A stretch of DNA of 40,335 bases, taken from assembly GCA_035477595.1 (NCBI GenBank), contig DATIKM010000157.1:1-40335 (forward strand). Reading direction: 5' to 3'. Below, piece after piece: positions 1 to 10,047 of this stretch (the first letter of the stretch is position 1; each line of letters opens with the position of its first letter). Below the pieces are notes generated by a model. It was not told the DNA's origin. It ran no database searches and worked only from the letters and a program-made list of their open reading frames with translations. This DNA is from DATIKM01 sp035477595. Its GTDB lineage: Bacteria; Armatimonadota; Chthonomonadetes; Chthonomonadales; CAJBBX01. The translations under genes and the position numbers were made by a program.

Positions 1-167
1 CCCCAGAACCTCTCTGCCTCGCCACCTGCCACTTTGCGCATCCTCTGCCTTCGTGATATTCTCTCTTCTAGCAACCTAGTACGGCGTTCCTGGGCGGCCG
101 CGCTGAGCGTGCTAAGGAGCCGGAGCCGTGCCCAATCCGAGCGCCTCCGTACTAAGGAGGGACCCAC

Positions 168-491
168 ATGCAGCGCGTAGGACTGCTTCTCAAGGTGAAG
201 CCGGACAAGCTCGACGAGTACAAGCGGATCCACGCCAACGTGTGGCCCGAGCTGCTCGCCGAGCTGAAGAAGGCCGGGATGCGCAACTACAGCCTGTGGC
301 TGGCGCCGGGCGGAATCGAGTTTGGCTACCTCGAGTGCGACGACTGGCAGGCGACGTGCGACTACCTCGCCGCCTCCGAGGTGCATACCCGCTGGCAGGA
401 GTACATGCAGGGCTACCTCGACAGCCCGACCGACAGCGGGCAGGGCGGCCAACCGGTGTTGCTGCTGGAGATGTCGTTCCTGATGGAGTAG
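168..491 (+). CDS. rhaM: L-rhamnose mutarotase (RhaM/DUF718 family)
   Basis: This 107-residue protein belongs to the L-rhamnose mutarotase family, which interconverts the alpha and beta anomers of L-rhamnose in the cytoplasm so that isomerase and kinase receive the right form. It has the family's usual length of about 104 residues. The N-terminal signature is visible, with Tyr18 and His22 at the positions of the E. coli RhaM active-site residues, followed by WPEL, a Gly-x-x-Asn-Tyr turn, and a later RW-x-x-YM segment. The ATG is supported by AAGGAGG at 154-160, seven bases upstream. The next genes are a sugar-isomerase-like protein and a secreted protein, which fits deoxysugar use. No rhamnose isomerase or kinase lies in the window, so the exact sugar is inferred. 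Confidence 0.88.
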   Translation: MQRVGLLLKVKPDKLDEYKRIHANVWPELLAELKKAGMRNYSLWLAPGGIEFGYLECDDWQATCDYLAASEVHTRWQEYMQGYLDSPTDSGQGGQPVLLLEMSFLME

Positions 492-657
492 GCGGCGCCG
501 ATGTCGGCGTGACTTGGCGCAGCGGGTCGGCGCCGGCGTTATGCAGTGCACGGCGGTGGCTGGCTTGCGCGAGGTCGCAAGGAAAGGTGGCAATGCCCGG
601 CGAATCCTGCCCGCAATGGTGGCGATCACGGAACGCACCAGGAGGAGGCATGCACCC

Positions 658-2133
658 ATGGGCCATGAGCACCGGTGCCGCGGCTGTCTGAGCCGCCGGC
701 AGTGCCTGCAGTTCATCTCGGGGGCGGCGATCGCCGCAACCGCTGCGAGCGGCGAGCTGGCCGGGGCGGCGCCGGCGGTTCGCGATCGAGGCGCCCAGTC
801 TGTTGACCCCGCTTCTCTGCGCCCGGCGCCCAGGGTCCGCGTCGCGGCCGCCCTGTTGCGGATGCCGACGCCCTACTGGTTGGGCTGGCCCGGAACGACC
901 TTCGATCTGGACAGGCACAGCAGGCAGGTCCACGCCCACATCGAAGCGTCGCGCCGCGCGCTTGGCATCGACATCGAAGTGGCGGACCAGCCCATTCAGG
1001 ACGAGGCCGGGCTGAACTCCCTGATGCAGCGGGTGGCCGGCTCTCGCCCGGACGCGCTCCTCGTCGTGCTGCAGCACCTGGCGTGCTGGGGATGGGTGGA
1101 TCGGCTGTCCAGGGAGGTGAAGGTCCCGCTTCTGGTGGTGTCGCCGGTGGGGACCAGCTTCACCCATACCATGGTCGGCATCTCGCGTCGGCCTGGCGTC
1201 TACGTCGTTTCCTCCCTCGAGTGGCCCACGGTTGAGGACGGCCTCCGCATGGTCCGCGCGAAGCGGATGTTCGAGGAGACGCGGATCCTCTGGATCCATG
1301 GGAACCAGCGCAACGAGACGGTCCTTGACTGGCTCGGCACCCGGGTGCGGCAGATCCCGCGCCACACCTTCAACGAGTGGTTTGACCGGGAGCCGGTCAC
1401 CGCTGAAGTGAGGGATGTGGCTGCCGACATGCGACGACGCGCCAGGCGCATCGTCGAGCCGACGGCCGATGATGCGGTGAACGCCGCGCGCGCGTACACG
1501 ACCGCCAAGAGGCTTCTCGCTGCCGAGCAAGCCAACGCGCTCACGATGGACTGCCTGGGGATGGTGGGGGCGCGCCTCGTGCCCACCCCGCCGTGCGGCG
1601 CATTCATGTTGCTGCTGGACCAGGGCATCACGGCCGGCTGCGAAGCCGACCTGTTCGGCGCCACTTCGCTCATGCTGACCAGCTACCTGCTGGGCCGGCC
1701 AGGGTTCCTGAGCAACCCCGTCGCGGAGACGGCGAAGAACCTGCTGGTTTCCATGCACTGCACGAGCGGCAGCCGCCTCTGGGGTTTCGACAAGCGGCCG
1801 GCCCCCTACATCATGCGCGACCACTCGGAGTCGTCGCTCGGCGTCGCGATGCAGGTGCTCTGGCCGGTGGGCGACGCGGTCACGTACGTGAGGTTCACCC
1901 ACGCCGGCGAAGTGGCTGTGGACACCGGCAAGGTGGTGAGCAACGTGGCGACGCCGCCTGCGGGCGGCTGCCGGACGGCGATAGAGGTCGCGATTGATGG
2001 CGTTGCGGACGTGCGCGACGTCCTCCCGCTCCACCATCAGGTGGTCGCACTCGGGAACCACCGACGGGTGGTGCGCTCATTCTGCCAGCTCTACGGCATC
2101 AACACGATCCACTCACCGGCGGCCGCCGCATAG
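658..2133 (+). CDS. Tat-exported L-fucose/arabinose isomerase-like protein
   Basis: This 491-residue protein resembles the L-fucose/L-arabinose isomerase fold. A central region, with a Cys-Glu-Ala-Asp motif (Glu329, Asp331) followed by an alanine/leucine-rich helix and a Met-His-Cys-Thr segment (His367), looks like the metal-binding C-terminal half of FucI-type enzymes. The N-terminus has a twin-arginine signal: Ser-Arg-Arg at residues 12-14, then a hydrophobic stretch rich in Ala and Ile and an Ala-rich cleavage region. The ATG at 658 was chosen because GGAGGAGG (641-648) sits nine bases upstream and because it places the Tat motif correctly; longer in-frame starts exist. Export is odd for a sugar isomerase, which normally acts in the cytoplasm. 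The activity is inferred; the protein may bind or process sugars differently. Confidence 0.65.
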   Translation: MGHEHRCRGCLSRRQCLQFISGAAIAATAASGELAGAAPAVRDRGAQSVDPASLRPAPRVRVAAALLRMPTPYWLGWPGTTFDLDRHSRQVHAHIEASRRALGIDIEVADQPIQDEAGLNSLMQRVAGSRPDALLVVLQHLACWGWVDRLSREVKVPLLVVSPVGTSFTHTMVGISRRPGVYVVSSLEWPTVEDGLRMVRAKRMFEETRILWIHGNQRNETVLDWLGTRVRQIPRHTFNEWFDREPVTAEVRDVAADMRRRARRIVEPTADDAVNAARAYTTAKRLLAAEQANALTMDCLGMVGARLVPTPPCGAFMLLLDQGITAGCEADLFGATSLMLTSYLLGRPGFLSNPVAETAKNLLVSMHCTSGSRLWGFDKRPAPYIMRDHSESSLGVAMQVLWPVGDAVTYVRFTHAGEVAVDTGKVVSNVATPPAGGCRTAIEVAIDGVADVRDVLPLHHQVVALGNHRRVVRSFCQLYGINTIHSPAAAA

Positions 2134-2151
2134 GGAAGGAGTGGCCTGAGC

Positions 2152-3306
2152 ATGGTTCGCACATGGCTTTCGTGTCTCGCAGCGGCGCTCCTTGCGGGAC
2201 TCGCGGCGCCAGGCCTGGCGCAGCGTTCGACACCCGTTCCGACTCCCGGGCTGGCGCCCTCGCACGTCGACGCCGAAGGGCGGCTGGTTCAGGACTGGGG
2301 GACGCTGGGCATCGCGCTCTCGGGCGAGGGGGTTCGTACCGGTCCGCCCTCTGTGTCGGCGGTCAGCGTCGCGCCAGGCGTTCCGGGCGTGCGAGTGGTC
2401 CGCGACGGAGGCGTTGTTGCGCTGGAGAAGGCGGTGTTCCGGGCGCCTGTGTGGCCGGCTGGTCTCGACGTGGTGACGGTGCGCCTGGCGTCGAATACGG
2501 GTCGCGACGCGCCCGTTCGGCTGACCGTGCAGCTTCCGCAGGGGGCTCGCGTCGGTAGGCGCCTGGTGACCCTCGGGGGGCGCGCGCTGGTTGGCCTGCC
2601 CGAGAGCCCGACGCCCGTGCGCGAAGTGCGCGAGTGGGGCCACTGGGATGAGGCGACGGACCTCCCGGGATGGGCTCGCCCGGAGAGCGAGTCCGACCCG
2701 GCGTTCCGCAACATCCGCGCAGGGATGGGCGGCGTGCCGATCGCCTACCGGTTCAGCGTGCAGCCTGGCGCAGCCGCCAACGTGTTCCTCGGGTTCTGCG
2801 AGAGCCACTGGCAGGCGGCCGGGCAGCGCCCTCTCGTCTGCCAAGTCGAGGGAGCTCCGCTTCAGGAGGTCGACCCTATCGCCCGCTGGGGCGTCCACAG
2901 GCCGGGCGTCGTGTTGTTTGCGGCTCGGGACGCGAACGGCGACGGGAAGCTCGATATCGCCGTACTCCCGAAGCCCGGAGCGCCCGACACCAACCCGATA
3001 CTGAACGCCATCTGGCTCTTCCCGGCAGGCGCGGCGCCGACCGCGGATGCCGTGGTGAGCGGACGCATGAACGCCCTGGCCACGCGGGTGGTTGACGTCG
3101 GGGGGCCCGGCGATCAGGCGCTCGAGGCGGCAGGAGCGCTGCTCTATGACCTCGTGGTCCCGAGCGCGGGGATGGAGCTGACGCTGCTGGTTGCGAGCCC
3201 CGGCGCGTCGGTCGAGTTGCCGGGCCGGACCGCATGGACGCCTGAGACCCTCCGCGCGGCGGCGGCACGGGTGATGGCGGAATGGAGGGGCCCGGCCTCG
3301 CGATAG
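2152..3306 (+). CDS. secreted protein of unknown function
   Basis: I do not recognise this 384-residue protein. It starts with a clear Sec signal peptide (positive N-terminus, Leu/Ala-rich core, cleavage likely after Ala-Gln near residue 24), so it should be secreted or periplasmic. Most of the chain looks beta-rich. Near residues 260-268 there is an Asp-Ala-Asn-Gly-Asp-Gly-x-x-Asp loop of the EF-hand/FG-GAP kind, suggesting a single calcium site. The start has AAGGAG (2136-2141) ten bases upstream. It follows the isomerase-like gene by 18 bases and is probably cotranscribed with it. The next gene is convergent and only ten bases away. A structural or sugar-binding role is possible but not shown. 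Confidence 0.7.
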   Translation: MVRTWLSCLAAALLAGLAAPGLAQRSTPVPTPGLAPSHVDAEGRLVQDWGTLGIALSGEGVRTGPPSVSAVSVAPGVPGVRVVRDGGVVALEKAVFRAPVWPAGLDVVTVRLASNTGRDAPVRLTVQLPQGARVGRRLVTLGGRALVGLPESPTPVREVREWGHWDEATDLPGWARPESESDPAFRNIRAGMGGVPIAYRFSVQPGAAANVFLGFCESHWQAAGQRPLVCQVEGAPLQEVDPIARWGVHRPGVVLFAARDANGDGKLDIAVLPKPGAPDTNPILNAIWLFPAGAAPTADAVVSGRMNALATRVVDVGGPGDQALEAAGALLYDLVVPSAGMELTLLVASPGASVELPGRTAWTPETLRAAAARVMAEWRGPASR

Positions 3307-3316
3307 GCGTCGGTCG

Positions 3317-4612
3317 TTACGGGCGCTGGCGCCACGATGCATGGAACGCCGCCACCTGCTGTGCCACGTCCCGCTGGCTGATGCCGAAGCGGTTCGCGAG
3401 GTCGCGCCATCCCCATCCCTGGTCGTGGAGCGCCGCGAAGTCGGGCAATGGCCGTCGCGTGCGCTGCTGCGCGGTGAGCGCGACCACGACGCCCTCGGCG
3501 GTGAAGCCCCGATCTCGGAGCGAGCCCACGACGCTGCGCGCCACGCGGAACTGACTTGCGATGTGGTTGCCGAACGCTGAGGAGAGCTTCGGGTCGATGG
3601 AGCCAGCCACGGCGTACAGCGCCGCAGCGGAATGGTGACCGAAGACGAGAACGTGCCGGCGCCCGCGCGACACCGCCACTACGTTCTCGCCGCGGGCGAG
3701 GCGCATGGCGCCGACCGGCGCGGGCGCGCTCGACTCGGTCTGGCAGATCGTCAGATTCGCCAAGCCGTTGCTGTAGCGAAGCACCGCTGTGTCTTGGCCA
3801 TTGACCCGGACCACGTGTCCGCACTCGAACTCGTAGCCCGCCGGGACGGTCAGCGGCGCCACCACCGGGAAACGCGCGGCCGCGGTCAGGGTTGCCAGGC
3901 TCCGCGAGTAGGAGGTGCGGTCGATGTTCACCCGCCGCACTCCTCTGGGCTGCCGGAATGCCAGCTCCGAGGGCGACACGCGCCTCGGGAAGGACACCTC
4001 CGTGAAGAGCATCAGCGACTGGGTGTTGCCGCGCCTGTCGCTCTCCTCCCGCCCCAACTCCGCGCCGGTCCGCCGGTCGATCCACAGGGTCACAATGCAG
4101 CCGTCGCCCGCCCGCGGCGTCAGTCGCACGCGGTAGCAGGTCCTGCCGGCCAGCGGCACCTGGTCCTCGACAACCGCGGTGAAATTGGCGAGCACGCGGC
4201 GGGCGCGGCGGGCGTTCGTGGCAGCACAGCGTGGCGCCGCTCGCTTCACCTTCACGAGCCGCTCGGCGGGCTCGTACGCGATGGACCAGGTACCGTCATT
4301 GAGCGCAACCGTACCGCGCTGGGACCTGGGGGTGAGGATCGTCGTGAGTGTCGACCCGTTAGGTCCCCGCACAATGCGACGCATGCTGGTGGTCACGCCG
4401 CCGGGCCCGGGACTGACGACGACCGCCGTACCACGGAGCGCCACGGTGCGCTGCGCTGCCAGGTACCTGCGCACGATGTCGGCGGCCGAGGGCTGCCGCT
4501 GCTCAGAGCGGGCGAAAGAAGGGAGAGGGAGCAGGAGGCCGCCCGCCAGCGCAATGCACCACACCGAAGCCAAGGCGCCCGATCGACGGCAGCGCGGGCG
4601 CTCACGGGTCAT
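3317..4612 (-). CDS. RseB/MucB-like periplasmic regulator of the ECF sigma factor
   Basis: This 431-residue secreted protein has a signal peptide in its first 35 residues. It then has a LolA/RseB-like lipid-binding domain (about 40-210), with the typical run of strands describing a transcript/assay-like 'YEPAERLVKVKR' pattern, and a second domain (about 235-310) containing a VPAGYE motif and a YSNGLANLTICQ segment typical of MucB/RseB C-terminal domains. RseB proteins bind the periplasmic part of the anti-sigma factor and tune its destruction. The gene is 24 bases downstream of the anti-sigma gene, the standard sigE-rseA-rseB order. The C-terminal tail of about 45 residues reads like a small helix-turn-helix (LANRFGISQRDVAQQ), which is not part of classical RseB. 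The function is inferred from family and context. Confidence 0.72.
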   Translation of the reverse strand: MTRERPRCRRSGALASVWCIALAGGLLLPLPSFARSEQRQPSAADIVRRYLAAQRTVALRGTAVVVSPGPGGVTTSMRRIVRGPNGSTLTTILTPRSQRGTVALNDGTWSIAYEPAERLVKVKRAAPRCAATNARRARRVLANFTAVVEDQVPLAGRTCYRVRLTPRAGDGCIVTLWIDRRTGAELGREESDRRGNTQSLMLFTEVSFPRRVSPSELAFRQPRGVRRVNIDRTSYSRSLATLTAAARFPVVAPLTVPAGYEFECGHVVRVNGQDTAVLRYSNGLANLTICQTESSAPAPVGAMRLARGENVVAVSRGRRHVLVFGHHSAAALYAVAGSIDPKLSSAFGNHIASQFRVARSVVGSLRDRGFTAEGVVVALTAQQRTRRPLPDFAALHDQGWGWRDLANRFGISQRDVAQQVAAFHASWRQRP

Positions 4613-4636
4613 CGGTGATCACTCCTGGCGCAACGG

Positions 4637-5218
4637 TCAGCGGTTGCGGAGGGCGGCTCCGCTATCCAGGACGGGTGAAACGCGAGGCGTGGGTCCGTGC
4701 GGCGCGAAAATGGGCTCGAAGGAGGCCGGCTCCGCGTCGATGAACGGTGCGCCCTCGTCGTGGAGGAAAAGCATGTCACCGATGTGTGGTGCGGGGGCTG
4801 CGGGCGGCGTCCAGCGGATGCCCAGGTTCGCCGCCTGCACGCCGGCATGGTCGGAGGCTTGCGGCCTCGACAGGCCCACCGCCAGCGCGGCGAAGGCTGC
4901 GCCCGCCGCCAGCGCCAGCGCTCTCCGAGCCACGGGCCGGCGCTCAAGCCGGAACAGGCGCGACCACAGGGGCGGCGGACTTGGGGGCTCCATCTCCGCT
5001 ACGAGGTGCAGGCGCCGCAGCAGTTCGCCCTCGAACTCCGGACGGGGCTCACTGGTGGACAGGCCGGACAGCAGGCGCTTGGTCGCGACCAGCGAGTCGT
5101 ATTCGGAGCGGCAGGTCAGACAGCCACGGAGGTGGTCGCGAACCGCTAGCTTCTCGGACCCTGGAAGCTCATCGTCAATGAAGGCGGAGAGCAGCCGACC
5201 AGCCCTGCCGCAGCTCAT
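4637..5218 (-). CDS. zinc-finger anti-sigma factor (ZAS, RseA-like)
   Basis: This 193-residue protein should be a membrane anti-sigma factor that holds the neighbouring ECF sigma factor. The N-terminus carries the zinc anti-sigma motif: His29-x3-Cys33-x2-Cys36, with Cys3 as the likely fourth ligand, followed by an amphipathic helix. One transmembrane segment, rich in Ala and Leu, lies near residues 97-116. The rest (about 117-193) is a Pro-rich extracytoplasmic region that could contact the RseB-like protein encoded next. The start codon overlaps the sigma factor stop codon (ATGA, 5215-5218), indicating translational coupling and matched amounts of the two proteins. Confidence 0.85.
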   Translation of the reverse strand: MSCGRAGRLLSAFIDDELPGSEKLAVRDHLRGCLTCRSEYDSLVATKRLLSGLSTSEPRPEFEGELLRRLHLVAEMEPPSPPPLWSRLFRLERRPVARRALALAAGAAFAALAVGLSRPQASDHAGVQAANLGIRWTPPAAPAPHIGDMLFLHDEGAPFIDAEPASFEPIFAPHGPTPRVSPVLDSGAALRNR

Positions 5219-5814
5219 CGCGCGCCTCCAGGAACGCGGGGATCACCGGTCAGCGCGCCGACCCGGGCACGCATCATCTTGCGGCCGCGATGGAGCCTCG
5301 ATCGCACCGTGCCCAAGGAGCACCGCATGGCGTCGGCGATCTCCTCGTACGAGAGCCCCTCGACGTCCGCGAGCACCACCGTCTGACGGAAGTCTGGCGG
5401 CAGGCTGTTCAGGGCGTGCTGAAGGGGAGCGTCTATCTGGTCGCGGAGTGTGATGGTCTCCGGGTCACCCGCAGGGTCCGGCACCTCGAGGAGCACAAAG
5501 CCGTCATCGCGCCCGTTGGCAAGTGGCTGGTCGAGCGACTGCAGGCGGAGCTTGGGGCGCCGGCGGACCTCATCGATGAAGACGTTCGAGATGATCCGGT
5601 ACATCCAGTTCTCGAACGGCATCTGGGGATTGTACCGATGAAGGAAGCGGAAGGCGCGAACGAACGCCTCCTGCGTGATGTCCTCGGCGTCTGCGTGATT
5701 CCCCGCCAGGCGGTAGGCGATGTTATAGGCCTGCCGATGGTGACGCCTCACGAGCTGGTCGAACTGCTCTCGATCCAGCGTGCACTCCTGGACGCTCGGC
5801 ACGATCAGTTCCAT
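5215..5814 (-). CDS. ECF (sigma-70 family, group 4) RNA polymerase sigma factor
   Basis: This 199-residue protein is an extracytoplasmic-function sigma factor. Region 2 is visible at about 20-85, with the AEDITQEAFVRAF core-binding segment and a FENWMYRIISNVF promoter-melting helix. A linker rich in Asp and Pro follows. Region 4 (about 130-185) has LPPDFRQTVVLADVEGLSYEEIA and a TVRSRLHRGR recognition helix. It is the first gene of a sigma/anti-sigma/RseB operon and probably responds to envelope stress. The start is ATG 5814, with AAGGAG on the minus strand (5833-5828). A candidate ECF-type promoter lies just upstream at 5843-5871, consistent with positive autoregulation. Confidence 0.92.
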   Translation of the reverse strand: MELIVPSVQECTLDREQFDQLVRRHHRQAYNIAYRLAGNHADAEDITQEAFVRAFRFLHRYNPQMPFENWMYRIISNVFIDEVRRRPKLRLQSLDQPLANGRDDGFVLLEVPDPAGDPETITLRDQIDAPLQHALNSLPPDFRQTVVLADVEGLSYEEIADAMRCSLGTVRSRLHRGRKMMRARVGALTGDPRVPGGAR

Positions 5815-5842
5815 CAGGACACATGTACTCCTTCTTGTTTGG

Positions 5843-5871
5843 GTTACGGAGTGGTTGAGCGCACGGGTTCC
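5843..5871 (-). promoter_or_regulatory. candidate autoregulatory ECF promoter
   Basis: On the minus strand, GGAACC (5871-5866) is followed after 17 bases by CGTAAC (5848-5843). This resembles ECF promoters such as the GGAAC / CGT pattern of many sigma-E-type factors. The predicted start site, near 5836, falls just before the ribosome binding site at 5833-5828, leaving a short leader of about 22 bases. ECF sigma operons are often self-activated. The match is by eye only. Confidence 0.45.
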
Positions 5872-6035
5872 CCAGCGGCGGCGACGGCCCCCTTGTCAGC
5901 GCGAACCCGCACGGATGCGGGTGGCCCGGCTGTCTGCAGGCCAGGTGCGCAGCCGGGCCACCCTCTCGGGCGCAGGCCAGCACGGCCTCAGGCCGCTCGG
6001 CACCCGCCGCTGGCGGCGCGGGCGGCTGGTTCAGA

Positions 6036-6065
6036 TTGACTCGCGCTTCGCGAATCGCGCATAAT
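6036..6065 (+). promoter_or_regulatory. sigma-70-type promoter for hppA
   Basis: TTGACT (6036-6041) and CATAAT (6060-6065) are separated by 18 bases, a near-consensus housekeeping promoter in otherwise very GC-rich DNA. Transcription would begin near 6072 and leave a leader of about 155 bases before the pyrophosphatase start at 6228. Confidence 0.55.
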
Positions 6066-6227
6066 ACGGCGCTTGGCCGGCGCCATCGCGCCGCGCGGCG
6101 GAACCTGCGAAATTCACACCCGACACGGCGTTCCATGATGTCCCCCACATCGGTTGCGCGTGCGTTCCGCATGTCGCGGAGGGGCCGTCCGCTCCGCTCC
6201 ATCCCCTGAAGGAGGAACTCGTTCATT

Positions 6228-8825
<2,598 letters not shown>

Positions 8826-8871
8826 CGGGGTCTCCATTGTGCTGGCTGCACCCGACAGGCGGAATGACGCT

Positions 8872-8896
8872 CGCGGGCCCCTCGACGGGTCCGCGG
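8872..8896 (+). terminator. possible hairpin terminator after hppA
   Basis: A GC-rich inverted repeat, CGCGGGCCC / GGGTCCGCG with a six-base loop and one G-T pair, lies about 47 bases after the pyrophosphatase stop. No U-tract follows, so termination is only possible. Confidence 0.3.
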
Positions 8897-8995
8897 GCGT
8901 CTTGACGCATCTGGCCCCTCTGTGGCGTGCGGGGCGGAAGGGATTTGACTGCCCGCGTGTAATGAAGCGCCTACTCAGCCGCTGAAGGGGGCCGT

Positions 8996-9262
8996 ATGCC
9001 CAAGCAGATCGACGAGGAGCTCTGCATCCAGTGTGGGCGCTGCCTGCCTGAGTGCCCGAACGGAGGCATCTCAGGCGCCGGCGGCGAGTACGTGATCGAC
9101 TCCGGCCTCTGCACGGAGTGTTTCGGTTTCCACGAGACGTCGCGGTGCGCGGAGGCGTGCCCAGTGGATGCCATCAAGGATGTGGAGGGTATGGAGACCG
9201 CGGACGAGGAGCTGGCCGCCCGGGCGGTTCTCCTGAGGCCGGACCACTTCCCGCGCGACTGA
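8996..9262 (+). CDS. 2[4Fe-4S] ferredoxin (YfhL-like)
   Basis: This 88-residue ferredoxin has two cluster-binding motifs. The first is Cys10-x2-Cys13-x2-Cys16-x3-Cys20-Pro. The second is Cys39-x2-Cys42-x8-Cys51-x3-Cys55-Pro, with the longer x8 loop typical of YfhL/Alvin-type ferredoxins, which have very low potentials. The start ATG follows GAAGGGGG (8984-8991). It is the first gene before the corrinoid protein gene, 152 bases upstream of it. Corrinoid methyltransferase systems need low-potential electrons to rescue the oxidised Co(II) corrinoid, so a role as electron donor is plausible but inferred. No RamA-type activator lies in the window. Confidence 0.88.
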   Translation: MPKQIDEELCIQCGRCLPECPNGGISGAGGEYVIDSGLCTECFGFHETSRCAEACPVDAIKDVEGMETADEELAARAVLLRPDHFPRD

Positions 9263-9414
9263 CGCGGGTGGTGCGGTAGGGGCCCAACAGGACGGGGCTG
9301 GCAGCGCCGCAGTGCCCGTGGCACCCGACCCCAGGACGAGCGACACGGCTGGACGGCGCGGACGAGCCCGATGGAGACGTGCACAACACCCATACAGTGG
9401 GAAGGGAACACACC

Positions 9415-10047
9415 ATGACCGACCTGCAGCAACTGTACACCGCCATCCTCGAGGGCAACGCCCCCACGGCGAAGTCCACCGTGCAGGCTGCGCTCGAAGA
9501 GGGTGTCGATCCGCAGGAGCTCCTGACCAAGTACATGGTTCCCGCCATGGACGAGGTAGGCCGGCTCTTCGAGGCAAACGAGTACTTCGTGCCCGAGCTG
9601 CTGATAGCGGCTCGCGCGATGAAGGGCGCCCTCGAGATCATCAAGCCCAAGCTGGTCGACGCAGGCGCTCAGCCGGCGGGCAGGGTCGCGATCGGCACCG
9701 TGCGCGGCGACCTGCACGACATCGGCAAGAACCTCGTGGCCGCGATGCTGGAGGGCGGCGGGTTCGAGGTCATCGACCTCGGGGTGGACGTGTCGCCCGA
9801 GAGGTTCGTCGAGACGGCGAAGGAGAAGGGCGCATCGGTCATCGCGATGTCAGCGCTCCTCACCACTACCATGCCTGGCATGAAGACGACCATCGAAGCC
9901 CTCACGCAGGCCGGCATCCGCGGTCAGGTGAAGGTGATGATTGGCGGCGCCCCGGTGACGCAGCGCTATGCGGATGAGATCGGCGCTGACGGCTTCAGCG
10001 ACAATGCGAGCGGCGCGGTACGCATCGCCCGCCAGTTGGTGGCGTGA
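9415..10047 (+). CDS. mtaC: methanol-type corrinoid protein (MtaC/MtbC family)
   Basis: This 210-residue cobalamin-binding protein carries methyl groups on cobalt. Residues 1-85 form the helical cap domain of the MetH/MtaC type (LLTKYMVPAMDEVG, then LLIAARAMKGAL). Residues 88-210 form the Rossmann-like B12 domain. The GDLHDIGKN motif places the lower-axial cobalt ligand at His101; SALLTTTM and IGGAPVTQ, the conserved nucleotide-tail-binding segments, follow. The start ATG 9415 has GAAGGGA (9401-9407) seven bases upstream; an upstream GTG lacks a site. The mtaB-like gene starts inside its stop codon (GTGA), so the two are translationally coupled, as expected for subunits that form a complex. 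Assignment to MtaC rather than MtbC/MttC rests on the MtaB-like partner. Confidence 0.92.
   Translation: MTDLQQLYTAILEGNAPTAKSTVQAALEEGVDPQELLTKYMVPAMDEVGRLFEANEYFVPELLIAARAMKGALEIIKPKLVDAGAQPAGRVAIGTVRGDLHDIGKNLVAAMLEGGGFEVIDLGVDVSPERFVETAKEKGASVIAMSALLTTTMPGMKTTIEALTQAGIRGQVKVMIGGAPVTQRYADEIGADGFSDNASGAVRIARQLVA

Larger units (their letters stand above)
5815..6227. other. divergent intergenic region between the sigma operon and hppA
   Basis: This 413-base region separates two divergent units. It holds the candidate ECF promoter (5843-5871) facing left and a sigma-70-like promoter (6036-6065) facing right. The leader from about 6072 to 6227 has no recognisable riboswitch. I see no convincing gene here; the long reading frames that cross it have no ribosome binding site and no domain sense. 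Confidence 0.6.

Noticed and set aside
1..167. Possible promoter or leader before the mutarotase gene
   Set aside because: No convincing -35/-10 pair; only the ribosome binding site at 154-160 is clear. A second AAGGAG at 113-118 has no start codon with a sensible frame.
494..509. Short inverted repeat after the mutarotase gene
   Set aside because: Six-base arms with a 2-base loop and no U-tract; expected often by chance in GC-rich DNA.
190..2061. Long antisense open frame opposite the mutarotase and isomerase-like genes (623 codons)
   Set aside because: It is Arg/Gly/His-rich, has no ribosome binding site and no domain; it mirrors real genes on the plus strand, as GC-rich DNA often does.
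8826..8995. Promoter-like TTGACT at 8944 and TTGACG at 8902 ahead of the ferredoxin gene
   Set aside because: No matching -10 hexamer at 16-19 bases from either.
8826..9414. Search for a cobalamin riboswitch before the ferredoxin and mtaC genes
   Set aside because: No GCCACTG-like box or GGTG...CCCGC arrangement found there.
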